Shown piece after piece: positions 1 through 7,642 of a DNA stretch of 64,000 nucleotides. The DNA is from DAOSCP01 sp035379625 (GTDB lineage Bacteria > Bacteroidota > Ignavibacteria > Ignavibacteriales > DAOSCP01): contig DAOSVM010000002.1 of assembly GCA_035379625.1 (NCBI GenBank), positions 62,001-126,000 of the forward strand, in the 5' to 3' direction. Each line of letters opens with the position of its first letter. Within the stretch, counting starts at the first letter, position 1. A model generated the notes under the pieces. It worked only from the letters and a program-made list of their open reading frames with translations. It searched no databases and was not told the DNA's origin. A program made the translations under genes and the position numbers.

Positions 1-2
1 CT

Positions 3-575
3 GATAGTAAAGAAATGTATGGTGAGAATTTTCAGACATTTGTAGACAATATAGAAGCATCAAAAATTTTGGAAGGAGAATTTAGGCCAACACATTTTAG
101 GGGTGTTGTCACTGTTGTTTCAATGTTATTCAATTGTGTAAAACCTGATGTTGCTGTTTTTGGTCAGAAAGATGCACAACAAGCATACATTATTCAAAGG
201 ATGGTTGAAGATTTAAAATTTGATATTGATATAATTGTTTCGCCAATTATAAGAGAAGAAGATGGATTGGCTAAAAGTTCGCGTAATATTTATTTGAGTG
301 AAAGTGAAAGGAAAGAGGCCCTTGTTTTATATATATCACTTAAAAAAGCTGAGCAGATGATTAAAAGTGGAGTTTTGGAAGTTAAAAGTATAATTGAAGA
401 AATGGAAAAGATTATCAATTCTGTAAATAGCTCAAATTTAGATTATATTGCTATAGTAAACAAGAAGAATTTTAAGAAAGTTGAATTATTAGAAAAGGGT
501 CAAGAATATTATATTTTAATTGCTTGTAGAATAGGGAAAACAAGGTTGATAGATAATTTATTGATAGCTATTTGA
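3..575 (+). CDS. panC: Pantothenate synthetase, C-terminal part (5' end outside window)
   Basis: Pantothenate synthetase condenses pantoate and beta-alanine with ATP in the cytoplasm, the last step of vitamin B5 synthesis. The reading frame is open from base 3, so the gene starts before the window and roughly the first 95 of about 280 residues are missing. Visible family motifs are FGQKDAQQ, the loop DGLAKSSRNIYLS that closes over ATP and pantoate, and the EGEFRPTHFRGVVTVV segment. The stop codon overlaps by 8 bp the stop of the convergent GTPase/FGE gene. The ATG at 15 is internal and not the start. Confidence 0.93.
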   Translation, partial: DSKEMYGENFQTFVDNIEASKILEGEFRPTHFRGVVTVVSMLFNCVKPDVAVFGQKDAQQAYIIQRMVEDLKFDIDIIVSPIIREEDGLAKSSRNIYLSESERKEALVLYISLKKAEQMIKSGVLEVKSIIEEMEKIINSVNSSNLDYIAIVNKKNFKKVELLEKGQEYYILIACRIGKTRLIDNLLIAI

Positions 576-2691
576 TAATTGACACTACTCTAAAGCCAAT
601 ATCTTTGAATTGACCAGTAGGAAGGAATGAACCACGGGTGGTAACGCGGCAGAAATCATCATTATTTCCCCAGTTGCCACCTCTGTAAGCTTTTGTAATA
701 CCATTTTCTGGCCCTAAGGGATTTTCTAATGGTGAATTTTTGTAAAAATCTTCTTCGTACCAATCAAAGCACCATTCGCTAACGTTGCCGCTCATATCAT
801 AGATTCCTAATTCATTAGGTTTTTTAAGCCCAACAGGATGAGTTTTACCACCAGAGTTAGTACTATGCCAAGCCACTTCATCTAAATTATTGCTGCCACT
901 AAAGAGGTAATTATTAGAATATCTTCCACCACGAGCTGCATATTCCCATTCTGCTTCTGTTGGAAGACGATATATTTTACCTGATTTATAGGACAGCCAT
1001 TCGCAAAATTTTGTAGCTTCTTCCCAACTTACATTAATAACCGGCATGTTATTTCTTCCCCAACCGTTATCATTAGGTTTTTGAATACCGGTATCTTCAC
1101 AATATAAATCATAGAGATCAAAAGTTATTGGGAATTGACTAATAAAGAAAGAGTTTAAGAACACAGGGTGAATAGGTTTTTCATTTTCTTGGAAATCACT
1201 TCCCATTTTAAATTTGCCACCTTTAACGTAAACCATTTTCAAGTTACAAAATTCAGTATAATTATTTGAAATATCAATTTTCAATTCATTTTGTTTTGCA
1301 TCTGTGGGCTGTTGAATGCTTTTTTCGTCTTTTGATGAAGGAGCTGCTTGGTCCGTAGTAGGAGGTGATAATGTTTTTGCTGTGGTTGAACTAGTAGAAT
1401 TCAATAATTTTTTGATTTTATTTTCAAGCTCAGAAATTTTTTTTTGATAAGTTATTATTTCATTTTCTGTTTTATTTTTATAAGCACTATATACTTCAAT
1501 GACTTTTTTTATTTGGTTGTTATAAAAAAAGATAAGTTCTCGTAATGCGTTAATATTCCCTTTTGCAACATTTCTCTTTAATTCTTTTAATTTAATATTT
1601 TCTGATGGATCTATTCCTATAGATTCATCATATATACTTTGGTATAATTCATCAGCTCCTTTAATATTTAATTCTTTTGCTTTCTGAGCAAGAGATAAGG
1701 ATAATTGATATTCCTTTACTTTCTTAGTTATGTTATAATATAAATCAATAAATTGATTTATAGCATCATAATAGCCATTAGCACCTGATATAGCAAAGTA
1801 TTTCTCTGCTAAGGTATAATTTTTATTATATTTTGCTCTAAGCCCTAATTCGTATGCTGCATAAGTTTCACCTTCTTTTGCATAAATTTCTAATTCTTGG
1901 TCAGAAAGTTTTTTAACTTTATTGATAGCATCATCTATTGTTGGGAGATTATCCCTAATCATTTCAATTATATGCAAACCAAGAACATTAGAATCGCTAT
2001 TGGAAGATATTTCGGAAATATTTGCGGTTCTATTTTGCCAATTTTTTAACCAATCGTAAGTGTTTAAATATTTATCAATAGGTTCGTTATTACTACAAAA
2101 CATTGTATAAACACTTGATAAAGCTAAAAGCACGACAGGAAGTGGACCAATCTCAGAGCGTACTGTTTTGTACATAAAGGTTTCAGTATTTTTAGCTTCT
2201 TCTAAAGTGTAGTCGCCAATTAAATTTATTATAATTTCTAAATTATGCCATTTATCTTTCCACTTTTTTAAGAAATCAATAGCTATATTGCTCAAAACAC
2301 CGTGAGTAAAGTAATAGATCGCTTCCATGTAAATAAGCGGGCGATTAGCAAAAAAATTTTCGATATGTGTTTTGTGTTGTTCAAAGGTTGTGTTTATACC
2401 TTCTGTATCCCAAATTACAAGACCGGATTTTAATAATGGATGTTCTGGAATACATATTTCAAGAAAATCATATTTATTCCAATTATCTGGAACTTCTGAT
2501 AAATCACTAATAGGATATTTTAGTCCTGATTTACGCAAAAATAGACCAAAGTCCCCACTTCCGTGAATTTTTGTAATGGGGATGTGTTTTTCATTATTAT
2601 GATAGGGCACAATATGTGCCCCTAGAAGCATATTAATAAATGAAGTTTTTCCAGTAGAATATTCACCTAATATCAAAATTTCTTTAGGCAT
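568..2691 (-). CDS. Dynamin-like GTPase fused to Sel1/TPR-like repeats, coiled coil and FGE-sulfatase domain
   Basis: A 707-residue multidomain protein. Residues 1-250 form a P-loop GTPase: G1 motif GEYSTGKT at 9-16 and G3-like WDTEGIN near 94-100, resembling dynamin-type or other large bacterial GTPases. Residues about 260-390 look like Sel1/TPR helical repeats (YAAYELGLRAKYNKNYTLAE). A short coiled coil and a Ser/Thr/Pro-rich linker follow. Residues about 478-707 are a formylglycine-generating-enzyme/sulfatase-modifying-factor domain: FKMGSD, LPTEAEWEYAARGG, GIYDMSGNVSEWCFDW, AYRGGNWG and the terminal GFRVV. It is the last gene of a minus-strand operon and overlaps gltX by 8 bp. Catalytic oxidase activity is doubtful; in fusions this fold often acts as a ligand-binding C-type lectin-like module. 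A conflict or defence role is inference. Confidence 0.8.
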   Translation of the reverse strand: MPKEILILGEYSTGKTSFINMLLGAHIVPYHNNEKHIPITKIHGSGDFGLFLRKSGLKYPISDLSEVPDNWNKYDFLEICIPEHPLLKSGLVIWDTEGINTTFEQHKTHIENFFANRPLIYMEAIYYFTHGVLSNIAIDFLKKWKDKWHNLEIIINLIGDYTLEEAKNTETFMYKTVRSEIGPLPVVLLALSSVYTMFCSNNEPIDKYLNTYDWLKNWQNRTANISEISSNSDSNVLGLHIIEMIRDNLPTIDDAINKVKKLSDQELEIYAKEGETYAAYELGLRAKYNKNYTLAEKYFAISGANGYYDAINQFIDLYYNITKKVKEYQLSLSLAQKAKELNIKGADELYQSIYDESIGIDPSENIKLKELKRNVAKGNINALRELIFFYNNQIKKVIEVYSAYKNKTENEIITYQKKISELENKIKKLLNSTSSTTAKTLSPPTTDQAAPSSKDEKSIQQPTDAKQNELKIDISNNYTEFCNLKMVYVKGGKFKMGSDFQENEKPIHPVFLNSFFISQFPITFDLYDLYCEDTGIQKPNDNGWGRNNMPVINVSWEEATKFCEWLSYKSGKIYRLPTEAEWEYAARGGRYSNNYLFSGSNNLDEVAWHSTNSGGKTHPVGLKKPNELGIYDMSGNVSEWCFDWYEEDFYKNSPLENPLGPENGITKAYRGGNWGNNDDFCRVTTRGSFLPTGQFKDIGFRVVSIIK

Positions 2692-4156
2692 TCGGTATAC
2701 CGAGTTTTTGCAATGCGTATTTTATTCTTTTAATAACTTTATCACGTCCAATTATTGCAAGAATATCGAACATACCTGGGCCGGTACCTATTCCTGATAC
2801 AGCCAATCTTAAAGCATGAATAACTTTACCAATAGGTATATTCATTTCAGAACATAAATCGTGCATAAATTTATCAAAATCTTCTTTAGTAATTATAGAT
2901 GGATTTTGTTCTAATTTTTCCAAGAATAGTTTCAAGAAATTAACAGAAAGTTCATTCCATCTTTTTTTTGCAACATCCATATCAAATTCTTTAGGATCTT
3001 CATAAAAATATTTACATTTAGTTATAAATTCGTGAACAAAACTAACTCTTTCTAACATACTATCAATTATTGCGCCAAGATAATTATCGCTCAAATTTAA
3101 ATTTTTATATTCGGAATTTTGAATTTCAATTTTCAAAAGTTCTAATAATTCTGATTTAGGTTTTTTACGTAAATGTTCAGCATTTAACCAATTCAGTTTT
3201 TCAATATTAAATACAGCACCTGATTTATTAACTCGATTTAAATCGAAAAGTTCTATCATTTCATTCAAATAGTAAAATTCTCTATCATCACCATTGTTCC
3301 AGCCTAATAGGACAATGAAATTTAATAAGGCTTCTTTTAAGTAACCTTTAGCTCTATAATCTTCAACAGCAACATCGCCTTGACGTTTACTTAATTTAGA
3401 TTTATCTGGATTTAATAGTAATGGAAGATGAGCAAATTCTGGAATTTCCCAACCGAAGTAATTGTATAGCAAAACATGTTTAGGAGTTGAGGGTAACCAT
3501 TCTTCGCCTCTGATAACATGAGTGATTTTCATCAAATGGTCATCAACAACACAAGCCATATGATATGTAGGATAACCATCACTTTTTATTAAAACTTGGT
3601 CATCAACTGTTGAAGTATCAAATTCAACTTCACCACGAATAATATCATTAAATTTGATTTTATGGCCGTGTTCTACATTTAATCGGATAACATAAGGAGT
3701 GTTATTTTCCAATTTTTGTTTGATTTCTTCAGAACTTAAGTGTAAACAATGTTTATCATACATTCTGTGGCTTAAATTTTGAGCTTCTTGTTCTTTTCTG
3801 AGTTCGTCTAATCTTTCAGGTGTACAGAAACAATAATAAGCTTTACCATTTTCAATTAATTCTTTGGCATATTTTTGATAAATTTCGAGCCTTTGAGATT
3901 GAATATATGGACCATAGTCTCCACCTTTATCAGGACCTTCATCATATTCTACATTACACCATTTAAGTGTGTTTATAAGATTTTCAACTGCCCCTTCTAC
4001 ATATCTAGTTCTATCAGTATCTTCAATTCTTAATATGAATTTACCGTTATTTTTTCTTGCAAATAAAAAATTGTATAAAGCTGTTCTTAGCCCACCAACA
4101 TGGAGATAACCAGTTGGACTTGGCGCAAATCTTACACGTGGGTATTCTGAAATCAT
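2684..4156 (-). CDS. gltX: Glutamyl-tRNA synthetase
   Basis: Class I aminoacyl-tRNA synthetase charging tRNA-Glu (and possibly tRNA-Gln in a non-discriminating form). The HIGH-type motif is HVGG within FAPSPTGYLHVGGLRTALYN (residues about 8-27). The KMSKS-type motif is KLSKRQG. The CFC pair near residue 108, with later Cys/His, matches the zinc-binding insertion. At 490 residues it has the usual family length. It lies 21 bp downstream of the hybrid kinase-like gene and overlaps the GTPase/FGE gene, so the three appear co-transcribed. Confidence 0.97.
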   Translation of the reverse strand: MISEYPRVRFAPSPTGYLHVGGLRTALYNFLFARKNNGKFILRIEDTDRTRYVEGAVENLINTLKWCNVEYDEGPDKGGDYGPYIQSQRLEIYQKYAKELIENGKAYYCFCTPERLDELRKEQEAQNLSHRMYDKHCLHLSSEEIKQKLENNTPYVIRLNVEHGHKIKFNDIIRGEVEFDTSTVDDQVLIKSDGYPTYHMACVVDDHLMKITHVIRGEEWLPSTPKHVLLYNYFGWEIPEFAHLPLLLNPDKSKLSKRQGDVAVEDYRAKGYLKEALLNFIVLLGWNNGDDREFYYLNEMIELFDLNRVNKSGAVFNIEKLNWLNAEHLRKKPKSELLELLKIEIQNSEYKNLNLSDNYLGAIIDSMLERVSFVHEFITKCKYFYEDPKEFDMDVAKKRWNELSVNFLKLFLEKLEQNPSIITKEDFDKFMHDLCSEMNIPIGKVIHALRLAVSGIGTGPGMFDILAIIGRDKVIKRIKYALQKLGIPNA

Positions 4157-4177
4157 AGCTTACTAAATCCTTATGAA

Positions 4178-5764
4178 TTATGATAAATATGTGCTTATTT
4201 TATCGAGTAGTTCTTTACTATCAATAGGTTTTGGTATATAATCTGTTGCTCCTGCTTCAATACATTTTTCTTTATCCCCTTTCATTGCAAAAGCAGTAAG
4301 AGCAATAATTGGTGTATTTTTATATTCATCTAAAGTTCTTATTTCTTGGATAGCTTCAAAACCACTTTTGACTGGCATTTGCATATCCATTAAAATTAAA
4401 TCAAATTTTTGTGATTTTGCTGCATCAATTGCTTCTTGTCCATTTTCTGCTGTGGCAACATCTTCATAACCATTTTTCTTAAGTAATCTTGTAACAATAA
4501 TTTGTGAGTGTTTATAATCTTCAGCTAATAAAATTTTATAACTTGTTTTCTTTTGTTCAGGTTCTTTTGGTGTTTCTTGTGATGCTTGTGTAGATATAGG
4601 AGCGTTAGCTAGTTCAATTTGTGAACTTAAATTAAATTCTTTCCAGATAGGTGATGTATGTTTACGATTTAATACTAAACTTGCGCAGAGGGTATTATTG
4701 GTATCCAGACTAAATTGCAAATCGTAACCAAGTAATTCCAAATATAAAGATAAAATTGGGAGGGAAAAACTGGTTAAAGGAATAAATTTCCCATCATATG
4801 TTATTGTTATTGAATTTGGTGAAAAAATTGTGGCCAATACATTTTGAGATAACATAAATAAATCAACTTTGAAATCGATTTTTTCAATATTATTATTTGT
4901 AGAATGATATTCTACTAATACAACAGAGGAATTTGAATATTTTACTAGAAAACCTAAAAGTTTTTCAATAATAAAATTGAATTTTGCAGCATCTGTTTGT
5001 AATGATGATGTTTCAGGTACGTTAAATTGTCTAAATTCAAGATTTCTATCTGTAATTTTATTTTTTAAGTAATTTGAATAATTTTCTATCACAGTTTTAC
5101 AATCAACATCTGAGGTATTGATTTCTTCTTTATTGAAAATAATTTTATGGAATTCTTTTTGTTCATTCAATGAAAGTAATAAGCCATATGTTTGATTGTA
5201 TATATTATTTACCAAATCAACTGTGTGCATTGCGGTAAGTTCACTTTTTAAAAAAACAATAGAACCAATAATACTTTGTAAAGTGGACGTATACAAATTG
5301 AAATTCTTATCAATTAGTGAGCAAATTTGTTTAACATTTATATTTGTAGTTTTTATTGTATTACTAATCTTTAAATCAAATAAAAGGGCAAATATATGGA
5401 CTAAATCCTTTTCGTTATCAGAAAAATTATCTTGCTTGAATAACAGAATTATGTAATTAGATTTTTTTGATTTAATAATAATATTGTTTTGAAATGGTAT
5501 TTGTGTCGAAAAATCGATATTTTCTAATATAAATTGGGAATTATTCTCAAAAAGTGCATTATTATCAATAGATATATTAAGCAAATTGGGGGAACAATTT
5601 GGTCTATAAGCAATATTACTGTATTTATTTTCACTATTCTTTTCATATATTACAGCTTGTGAATTGAAAACTTTTGATAAAATTTCTACATATAATTTAA
5701 AGAAATCATTTATTGTGTTATCATAATTTAATAAATTGTTCAAAAGATCTGATAAAGTGCTCAT
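4178..5764 (-). CDS. Degenerate hybrid sensor kinase-like protein with C-terminal receiver domain
   Basis: A 528-residue signalling protein. Residues 1-130 resemble a GAF sensor domain. Residues about 140-370 occupy the place of a histidine kinase core, but I see no H-box histidine in the helical segment and no recognisable N, G1 or G2 ATP-binding boxes. A proline/glutamate linker (about 385-405) leads to a clear receiver domain at about 408-528. It has the acidic pair LAEDYKHS, the phospho-acceptor Asp in LILMDMQMP, the Thr/Ser position in ALTAFA and the Lys in YIPKPID. It probably receives phosphate from another kinase, with a non-catalytic core. It is the first gene of the operon with gltX and the GTPase/FGE fusion. 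Soluble: no membrane segment seen. Confidence 0.72.
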   Translation of the reverse strand: MSTLSDLLNNLLNYDNTINDFFKLYVEILSKVFNSQAVIYEKNSENKYSNIAYRPNCSPNLLNISIDNNALFENNSQFILENIDFSTQIPFQNNIIIKSKKSNYIILLFKQDNFSDNEKDLVHIFALLFDLKISNTIKTTNINVKQICSLIDKNFNLYTSTLQSIIGSIVFLKSELTAMHTVDLVNNIYNQTYGLLLSLNEQKEFHKIIFNKEEINTSDVDCKTVIENYSNYLKNKITDRNLEFRQFNVPETSSLQTDAAKFNFIIEKLLGFLVKYSNSSVVLVEYHSTNNNIEKIDFKVDLFMLSQNVLATIFSPNSITITYDGKFIPLTSFSLPILSLYLELLGYDLQFSLDTNNTLCASLVLNRKHTSPIWKEFNLSSQIELANAPISTQASQETPKEPEQKKTSYKILLAEDYKHSQIIVTRLLKKNGYEDVATAENGQEAIDAAKSQKFDLILMDMQMPVKSGFEAIQEIRTLDEYKNTPIIALTAFAMKGDKEKCIEAGATDYIPKPIDSKELLDKISTYLS

Positions 5765-5858
5765 AGTTATATACTTAAATAGTTAGTAAATAATAATTTT
5801 TCTTTATATAAATTTAATAATAATTTTAAAAAAAACAAAAAACAAATATAGGAATAAT

Positions 5859-6398
5859 ATGGCACAATTTAAAGTATTAGAAAGCAATACAATATTTTCT
5901 GGTTATGTCTTTGATGTAAAAGTTGATAAAATAACATACGATGGTATTAATCATTCACCTAGAGAAGTTGTAATACATAATGGTGGTGCAGTTATTTTGC
6001 CTGTTTTGCAAAATGGTAATATAATTTTTGTAAAACAATATCGTTATCCATTAGGTAAATATATAATTGAACTTCCAGCGGGAAAATTAAACAAAGGGGA
6101 AGATCCGCTTTTATGTGCTACAAGAGAGTTAAAAGAAGAAACAGGTTATACAACAAATAAAATTTACAAATTAGGTTCAATTTTTACAACGCCCGGTTTT
6201 TGTACTGAAGAATTACACCTTTACGCAGCAGAACAATTAATTTCAGGCGACCACCAACGCGAAGAAGGTGAAAGGGATATGGAATTGTTGGAATTAAACC
6301 ACGCTCAAATTAAAGAAAAAATTATGAATGGTGAGATTAAAGATGCCAAAACATTATCCGCATTAATGTATTATTTTTATCAGAAAGGTTTGTTGTAA
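5859..6398 (+). CDS. Nudix hydrolase, ADP-ribose pyrophosphatase-like
   Basis: A 179-residue Nudix protein. The Nudix box G-x5-E-x7-REUxEExGU is complete: GKLNKGEDPLLCATRELKEE followed by TGY (residues about 72-94). The upstream strand VKQYRYPLGKYIIELPAG and the downstream FTTPGFCTEELHLY are typical of the ADP-ribose pyrophosphatase branch (NudF/NUDT5-like). These cleave ADP-ribose and other nucleoside diphosphate sugars with Mg2+. Its stop overlaps the next gene's start as TAATG, so it is translationally coupled to the DNA glycosylase. Confidence 0.9.
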   Translation: MAQFKVLESNTIFSGYVFDVKVDKITYDGINHSPREVVIHNGGAVILPVLQNGNIIFVKQYRYPLGKYIIELPAGKLNKGEDPLLCATRELKEETGYTTNKIYKLGSIFTTPGFCTEELHLYAAEQLISGDHQREEGERDMELLELNHAQIKEKIMNGEIKDAKTLSALMYYFYQKGLL

Positions 6399-7027
6399 TG
6401 GATAAGCAAAAAGATTATGAAAAGCAAGTAGAAATTGGTATTCAACACCTGTACCAAAATGATAAAGAAATTGCAAAATTAATAGAAAAATATCCAAAAT
6501 TTAATATAAAACCAACAACAAATTATTTTGAAGATTTAGTCGCTTCAATTATTATGCAGCAGCTTTCGATGAAAGCAGGCAGGGCAATTTATAATAAATT
6601 CAGAGCTTATTTTAACAACAATATAACGCCAGAAAAAATCTTAAAATTAAACAGTGAAAAATTAAGAGAGCTGGGTATTTCTAACCAAAAGATTAACTAT
6701 CTATTATCTTTATCTCAAAATTGTGTTGAAGGTAACATCGATTTAAGCAAAATATCACAAATGAGCGACGTACAAATAAGAGAAAAATTATTACAAGTTA
6801 AAGGTATTGGTAATTGGACAGTTGATATGTTTTTAATTTTTACGCTGGGACACTTAAATGTACTTCCATTTACAGATTTAGGAATTCGCAAAGCTATTGC
6901 AAAAATTTATTACTCTAAAGAACTTGTTAATAAACAGGAAATGTTAAACATCCAACTTGAAAAAAAATGGTCACCTTATTCCACCATAGCATCCTGGTAT
7001 TTGTGGCGCAGTTTGGAAAATGATTAA
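6398..7027 (+). CDS. DNA-3-methyladenine glycosylase II family (AlkA-like, HhH-GPD)
   Basis: A 209-residue base-excision repair glycosylase. The helix-hairpin-helix is in LLQVKGIGNWTVDMFLIF, followed by LPFTDLGIRKAI, whose Asp aligns with the catalytic Asp of AlkA. SIIMQQLSMKAGRAIYNKF is the conserved early helix, and WSPYSTIASWYLWR the conserved C-terminal segment. There is no Cys4 iron-sulfur loop, so it belongs to the AlkA branch and not to endonuclease III. It is coupled to the Nudix gene by TAATG overlap. Immediately downstream lies the left end of a paired-hairpin element. Confidence 0.88.
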   Translation: MDKQKDYEKQVEIGIQHLYQNDKEIAKLIEKYPKFNIKPTTNYFEDLVASIIMQQLSMKAGRAIYNKFRAYFNNNITPEKILKLNSEKLRELGISNQKINYLLSLSQNCVEGNIDLSKISQMSDVQIREKLLQVKGIGNWTVDMFLIFTLGHLNVLPFTDLGIRKAIAKIYYSKELVNKQEMLNIQLEKKWSPYSTIASWYLWRSLEND

Positions 7028-7040
7028 AAAATAATCTTTA

Positions 7041-7554
7041 GCTCAGACGGTGTAAGCATAATGCCCGTGCGGCGCACGGGCAGGCTAAAGCCTAAAAATA
7101 TTTTACTTATTAAACTATATCTTTTATATTATCAACCACTTACATTATTTACGTATCTACAAAATAACTATTTACTGAATTTTACAAATTTGTTGCAAAC
7201 TTTAACAATATAAAAATATTTTCGTAAATACGATATAATAGTATTTTCGATTTATTGTTTTTTTAAAAAATATATATGTATTTGCAATATAATTGCATAT
7301 ACGATATATCAGTAATTTTTAATAATATATTTGTAAATACAATATAATTGATTTTACGATATAATTGAAAATGCAATTATATTATAAAAAAAATAGCATC
7401 AATTGTAAGCTGCCACGTATTTGGGAAAGATTTGAATATTAAGGCCAGAAAGCATCACGTTATGAAAGTGTCGATGAAAAGAGTTTAGCGGGCCTTCGGC
7501 CCGCTGCCCACGTGCGGCGTAGCCGCACGTGGGCTATGCCTATACCGTCTGAGC
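7041..7554. repeat. Paired-hairpin intergenic element A (left end 7041, right end 7554)
   Basis: Non-coding 514-bp element filling the gap between the glycosylase and M6 protease genes. The left end has GCTCAGACGGTGTAAGC at 7041-7057, hairpin L1 at 7063-7081 (GCCCGTGC stem) and small hairpin L2 GGCTAAAGCC at 7083-7092. The right end, read inward on the minus strand, has GCTCAGACGGTATAGGC, R1 at 7506-7534 (13-bp stem) and R2 at 7487-7505 (GCGGGCC stem). The AT-rich core holds 17-bp repeats. The same end structures recur at five other places in the window. I see no open reading frame of note and no clear target-site duplication. Confidence 0.85.
7224..7383 (+). repeat. 17-bp direct repeats in the core of element A
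   Basis: Units of 17 bp with consensus GTAWWTAC-RATATAATT start at 7224, 7241, 7278, 7295, 7333, 7350 and 7367. They form head-to-tail runs of two, two and three units with exact 17-bp pitch. The 7333 unit GTAAATACAATATAATT is the cleanest; 7241 and 7367 are degenerate. The first eight bases are near-palindromic (GTATATAC in other copies). Confidence 0.75.
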
Positions 7555-7642
7555 CAAGGAAAATTTTTTTTAAATAATTTTTTTTTATGAAAAAAAATGA
7601 TAACTTAACAAACATTTTTATTTAATTTAATGGGAGGACGTA

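Noticed and set aside
568..1250. FGE domain as a variable target of a diversity-generating retroelement
   Set aside because: No reverse transcriptase and no template repeat of the C-terminal coding region seen in the window.
7041..7060. Element ends as real tRNA genes
   Set aside because: Only a D-arm-like block is present; no anticodon arm, T-arm or acceptor stem can be drawn.
7224..7383. Short regularly spaced repeats as a CRISPR array
   Set aside because: Units are 17 bp and directly abutting, with no unique spacers, and no cas genes are present.
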